A stretch of DNA of 64,000 nucleotides from NCBI RefSeq assembly GCF_003710255.1, contig NZ_RHIB01000001.1:186001-250000 (forward strand). Direction: 5' to 3'. The notes under the pieces are model-generated. The model did no database searches and was not told the DNA's origin. It saw nothing but the letters and a program-made list of their open reading frames with translations. Source of the DNA: Alteribacter keqinensis. Lineage in GTDB: Bacteria > Bacillota > Bacilli > Bacillales > Salisediminibacteriaceae. Below are positions 33,247 through 42,182 of the stretch, one piece after another; the first letter of the stretch is position 1, and each line of letters begins with the position of its first letter. Position numbers and translations under genes: made by a program.

Positions 33247-33693
33247 ATGAGTGAGTTAACAGACCGTGAACGTCACCACCAGTTTAAAGAGGATATCGTC
33301 CGTGCTTTGAAAAAAGATACCTATGCGGAGCATTTGGGAATCGAGCTTACTGATATTGGTGAAGGAGAGGCAGCTGCTGAACTTCTGGTTAAAGAACATA
33401 TGCTCAATGCCCACGGTACGCTTCACGGAGCGGTCACCTTTGCCATTGCTGATTTTGTGTTCGCTGCTGCCTGCAATTCACACGGCAGGACGGCTGTCGC
33501 ATTAACCAATACTATCAGCTATATGGCAGCGGGAAAAAACGGTGCACGACTGAAGGCTTCGGCTAAAGAGATCAAGAAAAATTATCGCACAGCGTGGTAC
33601 AAAATAGACATTTTAAGCGATGATGAGTTAATTGCCGCAATGGAAGCAACCGCCTACCGGAAAAATCATTATTTTGTTGGTGAAAAGGAATGA
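33247..33693 (+). CDS. PaaI-type hot-dog thioesterase
   Basis: This encodes 148 residues from ATG 33247 behind GGAGGAAT. Hot-dog thioesterase features are 'HMLNAHGTLHGAVTFAIADFVFAAACN' in outline (the conserved HGxxLFxLAD-like element), 'VALTNTISYMAAGKNGARLKASA', and a C-terminal strand. Members hydrolyse phenylacetyl-CoA-type or other acyl-CoA esters. A phenylacetate-CoA ligase gene lies 1.5 kb downstream, which supports an aromatic acyl-CoA role. The stop overlaps the next gene's start (ATGA). Confidence 0.85.
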   Translation: MSELTDRERHHQFKEDIVRALKKDTYAEHLGIELTDIGEGEAAAELLVKEHMLNAHGTLHGAVTFAIADFVFAAACNSHGRTAVALTNTISYMAAGKNGARLKASAKEIKKNYRTAWYKIDILSDDELIAAMEATAYRKNHYFVGEKE

Positions 33694-34421
33694 AAAGAAG
33701 AGACCCGTTTAAGACGGCGCAGTCATTCATCAAAGAGAATTATCCTGAATGTGAGGGAGCGCTTTTGGCCGGCAGTACAGTGAGAGGGCAAACCACTTCA
33801 ACTTCCGACTTGGACATCGTCGTCTTTAGCGGAAAGGTCGCATATGCCTTTAGAAAATCACTTACATACAATGGCTGGCCTGTTGAAGTTTTTGTCTATA
33901 ACCTCAATTCGTACCGCGACTTCTTTAAGAGTGATGCAGACAGAGGCCGGGCTTGTCTGCAGCGAATGGTCAAAGAAGGAAAAATTCTCGCAGACAGTGG
34001 ATTGATTACAAGGATAAAAAAAGAAGCGGAAGAGAGCCTCAATGCCGGCCCTGCAGAGTGGGACGAGCCAATGCTAAGGATGAAGCAGTATTTTTTAACA
34101 GACCTGCTGGATGACTTTACCGGATCTGACGATCGTGGAGAGGGAATCTTTATTGCAGGAAGTTTGGGAGAAGCTGTCCACGAATTTCTGCTGCGTACAA
34201 ACGGGAAGTGGATCGGGGCATCAAAATGGATTGTCCGTTCATTAAACGAATACGATGAATCAATGGCTAAGCATTTTATAAACGCGTTTGATACCTACTA
34301 CCGGACAGGTGAAAAAGGGGAGGTCATCTCTTTTGTAGAGGATGTGCTCGAGCCATTCGGCGGGAGACTTTTTGAAGGGTTTTCAATAGGGAAAGAACAG
34401 GAGATTTATAGAAGGTGTTGA
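33690..34421 (+). CDS. Nucleotidyltransferase-domain protein
   Basis: This encodes 243 residues, coupled to the thioesterase gene by a 4-base overlap. The pol-beta-type nucleotidyltransferase motif is 'GALLAGSTVRGQTTSTSDLDIVVF' in outline (GS at about 28, D-x-D at about 41-43), with the third acidic residue probably in 'PVEVFVYNL'. The C-terminal half is helical ('GSLGEAVHEFLLR'). It resembles stand-alone nucleotidyltransferase proteins that adenylylate small molecules or proteins. The target is unknown. No HEPN partner is adjacent, so a toxin-antitoxin role is unlikely. Confidence 0.8.
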   Translation: MKRRDPFKTAQSFIKENYPECEGALLAGSTVRGQTTSTSDLDIVVFSGKVAYAFRKSLTYNGWPVEVFVYNLNSYRDFFKSDADRGRACLQRMVKEGKILADSGLITRIKKEAEESLNAGPAEWDEPMLRMKQYFLTDLLDDFTGSDDRGEGIFIAGSLGEAVHEFLLRTNGKWIGASKWIVRSLNEYDESMAKHFINAFDTYYRTGEKGEVISFVEDVLEPFGGRLFEGFSIGKEQEIYRRC

Positions 34422-34615
34422 TTGGAACGAATGAGCGACACTCCAGTCTTGAGTTTTATGAATAATTCCGGGACAGCAAGTTTTTAAAAATCAAGCCTGG
34501 CCCTGAGGAAGAAGATGAGAGAAAAGACCGGTTTAAGAAAAAATGAGTCGAATGGAACGTTTTACGTCCTCCATGACCGGTAATAGACACCTAACACATA
34601 AAGGAGGAATTGAAT

Positions 34616-34789
34616 ATGGCCAATAACGACAGTACATCTGATAAAGTAAAAGGGAACGTAAACAAGACGAAAGGTGAAGTGAAGGACCAGACAGGAAACC
34701 TCACGAACAATAAGGATCTTCAGCGCGAGGGCAAGAAGGACAAGGCAAAAGGCAAGGTTCAGGAAGAGGTTGGAAAGTGGAAAAATTAA
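34616..34789 (+). CDS. CsbD-family stress protein
   Basis: This encodes 57 residues from ATG 34616 behind AAAGGAGG. The sequence has the CsbD pattern: 'SDKVKGNVNKTKGEVKDQTG' followed by 'REGKKDKAKGKVQEEVG'. It is extremely hydrophilic, Lys/Glu/Gly-rich and probably disordered. In Bacillus relatives CsbD is induced by the general stress factor SigB. I did not find a convincing SigB promoter upstream. The function is unknown beyond stress induction. Confidence 0.9.
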   Translation: MANNDSTSDKVKGNVNKTKGEVKDQTGNLTNNKDLQREGKKDKAKGKVQEEVGKWKN

Positions 34790-34796
34790 GTCAGGA

Positions 34797-34820
34797 AAAC
34801 CGGCCGGAGACGGCCGGTTT
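34797..34820 (+). terminator. csbD terminator
   Basis: The stem AAACCGGCC / GGCCGGTTT with a 6-base loop is followed by a run of T (34818-34824), 7 bases after the stop. Confidence 0.85.
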
Positions 34821-34824
34821 TTTT

Positions 34825-35118
34825 GTGGAAAAGCCTGCAGTTGCTTCGTTTTTGGAAGTTTGTTATTCGGCTCCCAATGTTAAGGATTGCACCTTTATTA
34901 TTAAAAATTCCTCCCTGAATGTTGGCAATTGGATATCTTCTTTTATTAAATTGGATCCTCCAGCTATCTCCCGATTCATCAGCAATGCTTCAACCCCCTC
35001 AATCCATTCCCTATCGTATAACCTGGAATTAATGTGACGTAAAAAATACGCCACCTGTAAATAACATCTAAATTTATCAGTTAATTTAGAAAATAACAAT
35101 AATAATCCTTTCTTCGTA
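34825..35118. other. Intergenic stretch upstream of the paaK promoter
   Basis: A minus-strand frame from 35099 to 34863 has a plausible composition ('YDREWIEGVEALLMNREIAGG') but no ribosome binding site or recognised family; it may be the remnant of a gene. Nothing else was seen. Confidence 0.3.
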
Positions 35119-35160
35119 TTGACAGCGCTTTCATATGCCGTTACTTTTAATATAACGAGA
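35119..35160 (+). promoter_or_regulatory. paaK promoter with cre (CcpA) site and palindrome
   Basis: TTGACA (35119-35124) is a perfect -35 box. It overlaps TGACAGCGCTTTCA (35120-35133), which matches the cre consensus TGWNANCGNTNWCA on both strands. Just downstream, CGTTA-N9-TAACG (35139-35157) is a palindrome covering the -10 region and a likely operator for a local repressor. Together these predict carbon-catabolite repression plus inducer control of paaK. Confidence 0.6.
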
Positions 35161-35204
35161 AAGTTACTTGGCGTTATTTTTTTATGACAGGGAGGAAAGA
35201 GTGC

Positions 35205-36542
35205 ATGTCATTTTATGTTCGGGAAGAAACACTGGGAAAAGAAGAAATGGAATCCATTCAGTTTGCTCGTCTCAAAACCACTGTAGACAAAGTCTGTGAA
35301 AACGTCCCGTTTTACAAAGAGAAGTTCCAGAAAGCAGGTGTGAAACCGGAGGACCTCACCAGCCTTGATGACCTCAAAAAGCTTCCTTTTACCAAAAAGA
35401 CAGATCTTCGTGATCACTATCCATTTGGCCTTGTAGCTGTACCTATGGATGAGATAGTCCGTATACACGGATCTTCAGGAACGAGTGGGAAGCCGACTGT
35501 TGTAGCGTATACGAAGAATGACATCAATCATTGGTCGGACATTGTGGCCAGGTCGATTTATCTTGCCGGCGGAAGAAAAGGGGATCTTCTTCATAATGCC
35601 TATGGATACGGTCTTTTTACCGGAGGGCTCGGCCTTCATCATGGATCCGAACGGCTTGGGTGCGCCACTGTCCCTGTATCCGGAGGGAATACTGAACGGC
35701 AGATAACGCTGATCGAAGATTTTAAACCGAGGGTTATCTGTTCCACACCTTCGTATCTCCTGAACATTGGAGAAACGATGATTGCCAAAGGCCTCGAGCC
35801 AAAGAAAACAAGCTTGAAGTTTGCCATCCTTGGTGCTGAGCCATGGTCAGAAGAAATGAGAAATACCATCGAAGACATGTTTGACCTGAAAGCGATGGAC
35901 ATCTACGGTCTCAGTGAAGTGATGGGTCCGGGGATTGCCATGGAATGTGTGGACTGCCAGGATGGACTTCATATTGCAGACGATCACTTTATTGCAGAAG
36001 TCATTGACCCGAATACGCTGGAGCCTGTACCGGAGGGGGAGGACGGTGAGCTGGTCTTTACGAGTCTCACAAAAGAAGCGCTGCCGGTTATTCGTTACCG
36101 TACCGGGGATATTGCTTCCATTACCCGTGAGAAATGTGCATGCGGCAGAACCTCAACAAGAATGAGCCGGGTTAAAGGGAGAATCGATGATATGTTTATT
36201 ATCCGCGGGGTGAACGTGTTTCCTTCTGAAGTGGAGCGAAACATACTGCAAATGGACGAGCTCGTCTGCCACTATCAGATCCACCTAAAGAAAAAAGGTT
36301 CCATGGACCATGCGGAACTTCACGTGGAAGTGTGCGACCCGTTTTTTGACAAACTGCCTGATGGGGACTTGAACCAGGGAGAAGGTCCGGAGCTTGTGAA
36401 TAAAATCAAACACACACTGAAAACACAGGCACTCGTTTCGATGGATGTGTACTTAAAGCCGCCTCATTCCATTCCGAGGTCTGAAGGAAAAGCGAAACGG
36501 GTTGTTGATCATAGAGCAAAAACCGCACTTGCAGCAAAATAA
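35205..36542 (+). CDS. paaK: Phenylacetate-CoA ligase (PaaK-type)
   Basis: This encodes 445 residues from ATG 35205 behind GGGAGGAAA. It is a member of the AMP-forming enzyme superfamily: the P-loop is 'IHGSSGTSGKPTVVAYT' (about 89-105), with 'AILGAEPWSEEMR', 'IYGLSEVMGPG', 'VIRYRTGDIASI', a Cys-containing 'CACGRT' and the C-terminal 'SRVKGRIDDMFIIRGVNVFPSEVE'. It activates phenylacetate or a related aryl acid to its CoA ester. A permease gene follows 52 bases later, probably for the substrate. No paaABCDE oxygenase genes are in the window. Confidence 0.9.
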   Translation: MSFYVREETLGKEEMESIQFARLKTTVDKVCENVPFYKEKFQKAGVKPEDLTSLDDLKKLPFTKKTDLRDHYPFGLVAVPMDEIVRIHGSSGTSGKPTVVAYTKNDINHWSDIVARSIYLAGGRKGDLLHNAYGYGLFTGGLGLHHGSERLGCATVPVSGGNTERQITLIEDFKPRVICSTPSYLLNIGETMIAKGLEPKKTSLKFAILGAEPWSEEMRNTIEDMFDLKAMDIYGLSEVMGPGIAMECVDCQDGLHIADDHFIAEVIDPNTLEPVPEGEDGELVFTSLTKEALPVIRYRTGDIASITREKCACGRTSTRMSRVKGRIDDMFIIRGVNVFPSEVERNILQMDELVCHYQIHLKKKGSMDHAELHVEVCDPFFDKLPDGDLNQGEGPELVNKIKHTLKTQALVSMDVYLKPPHSIPRSEGKAKRVVDHRAKTALAAK

Positions 36543-36594
36543 TCTGCCTTAATTTATCAGAAAGTTCTAACGACTATTTCGGGGAGGATAAAGA

Positions 36595-37974
36595 ATGAAG
36601 ATTGAAAGGAAGTATGGGGAGATACAGCCGGGGATTAAGTGGGGGCCGTTTACAATGCGGCTCCCGGGTGTGCACCTGAAGTTAACACCCAGTCAGCACA
36701 TTCAAGGGGGTCTTCTTCTTTTAGCCACCTGTGGTTCAATCACGCCTTTAATGATGACGTATTTTGAAGTGTCGTTTGAAGTTGCCTGGACAGTCAGTCT
36801 CGTCATGCTCTTCTGGGTACTGGCCCAAACGGTTCTGTTCGGGGACATTTACGCTGCCGGGGCGATAACGCCGGCGTTACCGTTAACCCTCGTTTACATG
36901 AACACACTCGCTCCGGGAATTGATGCTGTACAAGGAATGATTGCCCTTTTCCTTGTGGTGATCGCCCTGTTTTTATTCTTTGGTTTAACAAAGCTCGGGG
37001 AGCGTTTTAACAACATGGTACCAGTCGCCTTAAAGGCAGGTATTATTATGGGTGCTGCTATTGCCGCGTTCCAGTCGGAAATTAACCGCCTGCCGAGTAT
37101 GCCGTATTCTCTCATCACATCCTGGGTTATCGTCCTGGTGCTTTTATTTTCGATTCCATTTTCAAAGCTTCCTGATACAAGGTCAAAGATTATGATGGGA
37201 TCAAATGCCCTACTCCTATCCCTTTTAGTAGCGGGGGGCGTCGGTTTTTTCACAGGAGAAATGACGTTTCAAATGGAGTGGGGATTCTTCGTTCCGCCCA
37301 TTGCTGAAACAATGAGCACACTCTCGATCTGGGCTGTCGGCATACCTTCATGGGAAGTGTTCCTCGCAGTATTTCCCATCGCCCTGGTCGTTTATGTTCT
37401 TGCTTTTGGTGACCTGGTGATTGCTCATACCCTTTTAAGGGGGGCAGATAAAGCGAGGAAAGATGAAAAGATCGACATTAACCCAACACGAAGCCACTTT
37501 GTTCTGGCTGCACGAAACGCAGCCCAGCTGATGACAGCCGGACCGTTGCTGTGGATTCACGGTCCAATCTGGACAGGGGTTCAGGTATTCCTCATTGAGC
37601 GGTATAAAAAAGGCCGGAACGTTATGGAATCCATTTATGATGGTCCCATGAACTTTTACATTATGGCCATCCCCCTTGGTCTGTTGCTGCCGGTGATTGC
37701 GATAATCATGCCAATCTTCCCGGTCGCACTTAGCGTATCTCTCCTGTTAACGGGATTTGCCTGTGCCTACGTGGCGATGTCACTCGTAAAGAGCAACATC
37801 TCAAGAGGGGTGGTTCTAGCTATCGGTATGCTTACTGCTACATACGGACCGGTGTGGGGTATCGGCGTCGGAATCGCCCTCTACATTCTATTAATCGGCC
37901 GTCACGGTGAAAAAGTAGAAGAATCCCTTGGCGTGGAAACAGAAGAGGAGAAAAAAGAGGAAGCAGCGTCATAA
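36595..37974 (+). CDS. Membrane permease (DUF3360 / NCS2-SulP-like)
   Basis: This encodes 459 residues with about twelve hydrophobic segments. The arrangement, with '[19 protein letters not shown]' early and '[18 protein letters not shown]' in the middle, resembles the DUF3360 family related to nucleobase and sulfate permeases. A cytoplasmic acidic tail ends the protein. It lies 52 bases after paaK and ends in a strong terminator, so the two form a unit. The likely substrate is the aromatic acid that PaaK activates (inference from context only). Confidence 0.75.
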   Translation: MKIERKYGEIQPGIKWGPFTMRLPGVHLKLTPSQHIQGGLLLLATCGSITPLMMTYFEVSFEVAWTVSLVMLFWVLAQTVLFGDIYAAGAITPALPLTLVYMNTLAPGIDAVQGMIALFLVVIALFLFFGLTKLGERFNNMVPVALKAGIIMGAAIAAFQSEINRLPSMPYSLITSWVIVLVLLFSIPFSKLPDTRSKIMMGSNALLLSLLVAGGVGFFTGEMTFQMEWGFFVPPIAETMSTLSIWAVGIPSWEVFLAVFPIALVVYVLAFGDLVIAHTLLRGADKARKDEKIDINPTRSHFVLAARNAAQLMTAGPLLWIHGPIWTGVQVFLIERYKKGRNVMESIYDGPMNFYIMAIPLGLLLPVIAIIMPIFPVALSVSLLLTGFACAYVAMSLVKSNISRGVVLAIGMLTATYGPVWGIGVGIALYILLIGRHGEKVEESLGVETEEEKKEEAAS

Positions 37975-38000
37975 ATCAGTAGTAGTTTCAGTTCAAAACT

Positions 38001-38042
38001 AACAGGGTGACTCCTTCATGGAAATGGAGGAGTCACCCTGTT
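38001..38042 (+). terminator. Terminator of paaK-permease unit
   Basis: A perfect 15-bp stem AACAGGGTGACTCCT / AGGAGTCACCCTGTT has a 12-base loop and is followed by TTTAT. Confidence 0.85.
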
Positions 38043-38106
38043 TATATTAACTTTGAATAGAGGACTATGGTTTCGACAAAGTTCGGATGGTGACAGTGCA
38101 CCGGGA

Positions 38107-38608
38107 TCATCTTGGTGCATGGTTGTTTCGTTTCTTGCGGTTGTTAAGCATATTTACGCCCATGACGACAGCGATCATTTCTTCATCGCTGATGTTCTCT
38201 GAAAGGTTCTTAAGTTCGTAGGATGAGGATTCGAAAAAGCTGCTCACCTTCTGGAATTCCCCGGCAGCATTTTCGTTGGCGTCAATGATTACATACTCCT
38301 AGCTGAGTGCTTTACCATTAATTGTATATGTGCCGCGACTGTCGGTTACGTACTCGTATTTTTTTGAAAAAAACGTAATGTTCTGCCTGAGTATACCCAG
38401 CTGCTTCCCTGAGTAATCCGTGATGATCCATCTGTTGGAGAAGAAGGGGAATGCTCCTTTCACGAGAAGTTCATCGTCCTTGTTAAGGATATCCACGTTG
38501 GAATTAAACGCACTTTTTAAATCGAGGGAGCCGATTTTTTTTACCTCCGTTGTAGATGGTCGTTCTTCCTGCAGAGAAAAAGTTGTCGGAAAAATGCATA
38601 GTCGTCAT
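38107..38608 (-). pseudogene. LURP-one/YxjI-like protein gene, frameshifted and nonsense-mutated
   Basis: From ATG 38608 the minus strand reads 'MTTMHFSDNFFSAGRTTIYN', shifts frame at an A-run near 38540, then continues 'GSLDLKSAFNSNVDILNKDD', 'GAFPFFSNRWIITDYSG' and 'YEYVTDSRGTYTINGKALS'. There it meets TAG (about 38299), after which the same frame resumes 'EYVIIDANENAAGEFQKVSS' and runs to 38107. The repeated beta strands with aromatic turns resemble tubby/LURP-one-related scaffolds. Two independent lesions mark it as a true pseudogene. Confidence 0.65.
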
Positions 38609-38680
38609 AGAGATCATCTCCGTTCATTAGTCGGTGGTAGTGTATACGGGTGAGGGAGGGGGAGGGTTTCATGGCTGATA

Positions 38681-38791
38681 ATGAACAAATCGATGAACAA
38701 ATGGGAGAATTCGCTTAACAAATCGGGCAAATTGATGAACAAACCGTGGAACTCGATGAACAACTATACAAAGGTGATTAACAAACTTTAA
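38681..38791 (+). repeat. 21-base-period tandem repeat, locus 1
   Basis: Four consecutive 21-base units begin AACAAA/AACAAC: at 38696 (AACAAATGGGAGAATTCGCTT is the first), 38717, 38738 and 38759, preceded and followed by partial units. The shared pattern is AACAAA-N5-6-G-AATTC/GATG. Two frames are open across it because 21 is divisible by 3, but one has an in-frame TAA and neither looks like a real protein. Confidence 0.6.
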
Positions 38792-38810
38792 CGATCAACG
38801 AGGGCCTCTG

Positions 38811-39206
38811 CTAGTCTATGATCCGCCGGGCTCCCTGATATTTTTTCTCCCACTTCGAATCAAGCTTTGAAACAGAGACACGACGGACAGGACGGAATGT
38901 ATGAAGCATTTTGCCATTTCCCAGATAAATGGCCACGTGTCCGATTTTTTGCAGGCCGGTAAGGCGTTTTCGCTTTTTCGTCGTGAAAAATAACAGGTCG
39001 CCTCGCCTGATGTCATCTTGTCTTACACGGGTTCCGAAAAGATACTGCTGTCTTGAACACCTGGGCAGGCTGATACCGTGTACAAAAAAGATGTATTGAA
39101 TAAAAGAGCTGCAGTCAAACGTCTCAGTCTGAAATGGCCGGGCGTTGAACAGGTACGGTTTGTCCATATGTTTAAACCCTGTAGCGATGATGTTGTTTAT
39201 CAGCAT
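38811..39206 (-). CDS. NlpC/P60-family cysteine peptidase
   Basis: This encodes 131 residues from ATG 39206 behind AGGAGG. The catalytic Cys is in 'TFDCSSFIQYIF' (about residue 31), the His in 'KIGHVAIYLG' (about 88-97) and the third polar residue is the His in 'KMLHTF'. 'RGDLLFFT' is the usual strand before the His. No signal peptide or wall-binding domain is present, so it may act inside the cell, in the forespore-mother cell system, or on small peptides. It is a single gene. Confidence 0.85.
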   Translation of the reverse strand: MLINNIIATGFKHMDKPYLFNARPFQTETFDCSSFIQYIFFVHGISLPRCSRQQYLFGTRVRQDDIRRGDLLFFTTKKRKRLTGLQKIGHVAIYLGNGKMLHTFRPVRRVSVSKLDSKWEKKYQGARRIID

Positions 39207-39419
39207 GATGTTTACCTCCTGTTAGTCAACCTCTAGTATTCTATTAAAGATTGAAAGAGATTGTCTGGACAAGATGAACAGGGTGATCGTACATATTTCA
39301 CATACTGCATTGAGGTACGAGAATAAAACAACTTCAAAAACAATCTAAAGTCATCATTCCAAAACCTGTGTCCAATCCGCTATAATGGAGAAACAAATAG
39401 CAGTTAATCAGGAGGATTT

Positions 39420-40487
39420 ATGACGAAAAAAACGATTGTATTTACAGGTGGCGGTTCAGCCGGTCATGTGACACCGAACATTGCCATTATTAATGAACTT
39501 GACCAGTCGAAGTGGGACATCAAATACATCGGTTCGAAAAAAGGAATTGAAAAAGAGCTTATTGAAAAGAGGAACATTCCTTACTACAGCATTCGAAGCG
39601 GGAAGCTGCGCCGTTACATCGATAAAGAAAACATTATTGATATGTTTCGTGTCATAAAGGGGTGCCAGGAAGCGCGCTCTGTTCTAAAAAAACTCAAACC
39701 TTCTCTCGTGTTCTCAAAAGGGGGATTCGTCTCTGTTCCGGTCATTATTGCTGCACGATCTCTGGGGATTCCGATTTTTATCCACGAGAGTGACATGACG
39801 CCGGGGCTTGCGAATAAAATATCCCAGCGTTTTTCAACGCGGATCTTTACTTCTTTTGAAGAAACAAGAAAGTACTTTCCTTCAGCGAAAACAACCGTTA
39901 TCGGATCACCAATCAGGAAGGAGATCCTTGCAGGTTCTGCTGAAAAAGGAAGAGCGATGCTTGACTTCACGCGCAAGCTTCCTGTTCTCACGATTATGGG
40001 AGGCAGTCTCGGGGCGAAGAAAATTAATGATTCGGTCAGAGGATCGTTAAACGAGCTTACAAAGGATTATCAGATTGTTCACCTGTGTGGAAAAGGGAAC
40101 CTCGATGAGAACCTGACAGGAGTGAATGGATATAAGCAGTTTGAATATGTGAATGAAGAGCTCGCTGACATTCTGGCTGCTACAGATATGGTGATCACCC
40201 GTGGGGGATCAAACGCCATATTCGAGTTTCTTGCTCTTCACATCCCGATGATCATCATCCCTCTGACAAAAAAGCAGAGCCGGGGTGACCAGATTCTCAA
40301 TGCCCAATCCTTTGAAGAAAAAGGCTTTGCCTTGAAGCTTGAAGAAGAGGACCTTACAGAGGTGTCCTTAAAAAAAGCGCTCGATACACTTAAGAAAAGA
40401 CGTAACGACTACGTTGAGATGATGAAGTCATCGAAAGAAAGCAGTGCGCTTGATATTCTGGTTAAAGAGATTAACGAATATCAATAA
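39420..40487 (+). CDS. murG: UDP-N-acetylglucosamine transferase MurG, stand-alone copy
   Basis: This encodes 355 residues from ATG 39420 behind AGGAGGA. GT-B fold motifs of MurG are present: 'FTGGGSAGHVTPNIAII' (8-24), 'VFSKGGFVSVPVIIAAR', 'IHESDMTPGLANKI', 'MGGSLGAKKIN', 'TRGGSNAIFEFLAL' and 'PMIIIPL'. It adds GlcNAc to lipid I to make lipid II at the inner face of the membrane. It is not in a mur/div cluster, so it may be a second paralogue of the type seen in several Bacillus species, or the genome's only copy. Confidence 0.92.
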   Translation: MTKKTIVFTGGGSAGHVTPNIAIINELDQSKWDIKYIGSKKGIEKELIEKRNIPYYSIRSGKLRRYIDKENIIDMFRVIKGCQEARSVLKKLKPSLVFSKGGFVSVPVIIAARSLGIPIFIHESDMTPGLANKISQRFSTRIFTSFEETRKYFPSAKTTVIGSPIRKEILAGSAEKGRAMLDFTRKLPVLTIMGGSLGAKKINDSVRGSLNELTKDYQIVHLCGKGNLDENLTGVNGYKQFEYVNEELADILAATDMVITRGGSNAIFEFLALHIPMIIIPLTKKQSRGDQILNAQSFEEKGFALKLEEEDLTEVSLKKALDTLKKRRNDYVEMMKSSKESSALDILVKEINEYQ

Positions 40488-40492
40488 CAAAA

Positions 40493-40532
40493 AAAAGACG
40501 GAACCGTCATTGTAAGATGGGTTCCGTCTTTT
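40493..40532 (+). terminator. murG terminator
   Basis: A perfect 13-bp stem AAAAGACGGAACC / GGTTCCGTCTTTT has a 14-base loop, 5 bases after the stop codon. Confidence 0.85.
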
Positions 40533-40582
40533 AGCAGTTTATAAATTCTTAGTTTTAAGTATAACTTTTTCGTAAAACTTTT

Positions 40583-40677
40583 CCACGTCCAGCTACTGCG
40601 CCAAGCCAAAAAGCGGCTTGAATTTGATAGCCTAAAAAATACTTTACGCTCGTAATCAAGGCGCTTACGCTTTTGTT
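40583..40677. repeat. Dispersed intergenic repeat, second family
   Basis: The segment begins CCACGTCCAGCTACTGCGCC and ends CAAGGCGCTTACGCTTTTGT. Sequences of this form (GTCCAGCT...GCGCC ... GGCGCTTACGC) are common between genes in Bacillaceae, as I recall. GCGCC and GGCGC can pair. One copy only is seen in the window. Confidence 0.45.
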
Positions 40678-40682
40678 TTTGC

Positions 40683-41102
40683 CTATACTTTTTCCACGTA
40701 GGTACCGGCGATCAGGTCATGGAGGCTACGGTGGTCTTTTCTCACGATCACCAGGATGAGGCTGATAAAGGTGGTGAGTCCAAAGGTGAACATGGCGAGG
40801 AGAAAGTAGCCGATAACCTGCCGCATGAGCATGGTCCAAATGGTGAGAGGTTTCCCGTCTATGCGTGCGATCCGGATTCGGAGCAGCCGCTTTCCGACAA
40901 CGTACCCTTTCCAGAGGAGAGGGGTCACGGTCAGGTAAACGACGTATGCGTAATCCCACCCGGACCGTTCAATAAAGGTAAACCAGTTTTCCCCCATGAC
41001 GAGGGATACGATCAGGGTGGCGGGAAGGAGGATAAGAAAGCTGTCCGCCAGAAGTGCGCCTAGTCTGGGTAAAAATCCTGCTGCGTTGTCTTTGGGTGTC
41101 AT
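40683..41102 (-). CDS. RDD-family membrane protein
   Basis: This encodes 139 residues from ATG 41102 behind GGAGGAAAAC; longer frames upstream lack a site. The RDD pattern is present with 'FLPRLGALLADSFLIL' (the first Arg and Asp of the family), 'KRLLRIRIARIDGKPLT' and the last 'RKDHRSLHDLIAGTYV'. Two or three membrane helices are predicted. RDD proteins are thought to be transporters or accessory membrane proteins, some acting as Na+/H+ antiporters. It is a single gene. Confidence 0.85.
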   Translation of the reverse strand: MTPKDNAAGFLPRLGALLADSFLILLPATLIVSLVMGENWFTFIERSGWDYAYVVYLTVTPLLWKGYVVGKRLLRIRIARIDGKPLTIWTMLMRQVIGYFLLAMFTFGLTTFISLILVIVRKDHRSLHDLIAGTYVEKV

Positions 41103-41269
41103 ATGTTTTCCTCCATTAATGTCTCTTAATAATAGTGTAGTACAAATATTCACGGGATGCGATACATACATTTTTACACAGGAGGTGTGTTTATGTTTCC
41201 TTCCAGAACTGTTACACTGGATGGGAACGGATGTTTCGCTCATTTTGTATTACGAGGAGTTTTTCATAT

Positions 41270-41842
41270 ATGCATAAATTCATTTCCGCTTCAGTGAAAA
41301 GGATGAGAGAGGGAGACGGAGGTCACATTTTTTACAAGTTTAACGACAGTGAAGCATACTTGAACAACGCTGTCACGTTTATCTTGGAAGGAGTCAATGC
41401 GGGTGATGATGTCGCTGTGATTGAAAGCGAAAGGATCATGCCCGCGCTCCAGTCTAAGTTAAATGAAGTGTTGACTGAAAAACAGCAAAAGAAGATTCAC
41501 TATATGAATAACTTTCAGTTTTATCTATTTAACGGTAATTTTCATATCCATAAAGTTCAGAATTATTTCTCCAGGCTGATTGAGCCCTATGAAGGTGAAA
41601 TCCCAGGTATTCGTACGTGGGCTCATGTGGAGTGGGGGGAAGACAGTGAGCTGCAGGATGAGGTTGCTAAATTTGAAGAAATTGCTGATGAGATGGTCAG
41701 TGAGAATAAATTAATTTCTGTCTGTGCATACAGTGCCGACCGCATATGCGAGAAAATAGAAGACCGCCTCCAGCGGTGTCATCCGTTTTTGATGACCGAT
41801 AACAATCTTGTCCCTTGTGAAAGATACAAAAAATTAAGTTAA
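41270..41842 (+). CDS. MEDS-domain sensor protein
   Basis: This encodes 190 residues from ATG 41270 behind GAGGAG. The whole protein is one MEDS (DcmR sensory) domain: 'GHIFYKFNDSEAYLNNAVTFILEGVNAGDDVAVIES' in outline, 'NNFQFYLFNGNFHIHKVQNYF' and 'IRTWAHVEWG', with the C-terminal 'ICEKIEDRLQRCHPFLMTD'. No output domain is present. MEDS domains sense small hydrocarbon-type ligands in methanogens and methylotrophs; stand-alone Bacillus versions have no known role. The MOD1-domain protein at 51632 comes from the same sensor repertoire. Confidence 0.8.
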   Translation: MHKFISASVKRMREGDGGHIFYKFNDSEAYLNNAVTFILEGVNAGDDVAVIESERIMPALQSKLNEVLTEKQQKKIHYMNNFQFYLFNGNFHIHKVQNYFSRLIEPYEGEIPGIRTWAHVEWGEDSELQDEVAKFEEIADEMVSENKLISVCAYSADRICEKIEDRLQRCHPFLMTDNNLVPCERYKKLS

Positions 41843-41843
41843 G

Positions 41844-41871
41844 AAAAGACCAGTCTGCAGGCTGGTCTTTT
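41844..41871 (+). terminator. Terminator after MEDS gene
   Basis: The stem AAAAGACCAG / CTGGTCTTTT with an 8-base loop is followed by eight T. It starts 2 bases after the stop. Confidence 0.85.
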
Positions 41872-41951
41872 TTTTGTGCAGCGTGAGGGCGTGTGGTCCT
41901 GCTCCAGAGATGGTACTAAAGAAGAGTTTCCATTTATTTAGGCTTAGATAT

Positions 41952-42042
41952 CCAATTCTTAACAAAGAGGGAGGAATTCTTAACAAAAAAAGTGTGAATT
42001 TTTAATAATCGTATCGGAATCCTTAACATAAATGTCAGAAAA
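41952..42042 (+). repeat. 21-base-period tandem repeat, locus 2
   Basis: Units start at TTAACAAAGAGGGAGGAATTC (41959), TTAACAAAAAAAGTGTGAATT, TTAATAATCG... and TTAACATAAATGTC.... Each is about 21 bases. The core TTAACAAA plus AATTC is the same as in locus 1 at 38681, on the same strand. The rest of the 41872-42182 interval shows only the promoter region of the GntR operon. Confidence 0.55.
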
Positions 42043-42163
42043 AGAGAGCGAGCCTGCCCCTCCATCCCTGACCATCAGCACCATCAGAAAATAAATATTC
42101 CCAGCATATTGCAAAAATTACCACAATAACATATACTACATTACAACACTAACGCACTAACCT

Positions 42164-42182
42164 TGAGAGGAGGTGCCTCCTT
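42164..42182 (+). promoter_or_regulatory. Hairpin overlapping the GntR ribosome binding site
   Basis: AGGAGGTGCCTCCT at about 42168-42181 is a perfect palindrome containing the Shine-Dalgarno sequence; a 5-bp stem with a GTGC loop would hide it. The TTG start lies 2 bases after it. This could damp translation of the regulator. Confidence 0.4.

Noticed and set aside
38671-38781. 37-codon heptad-like protein (MADNEQIDEQ...) behind GGAGGG
   Set aside because: The frame has an internal TAA and the pattern is fully explained by the 21-base tandem repeat.
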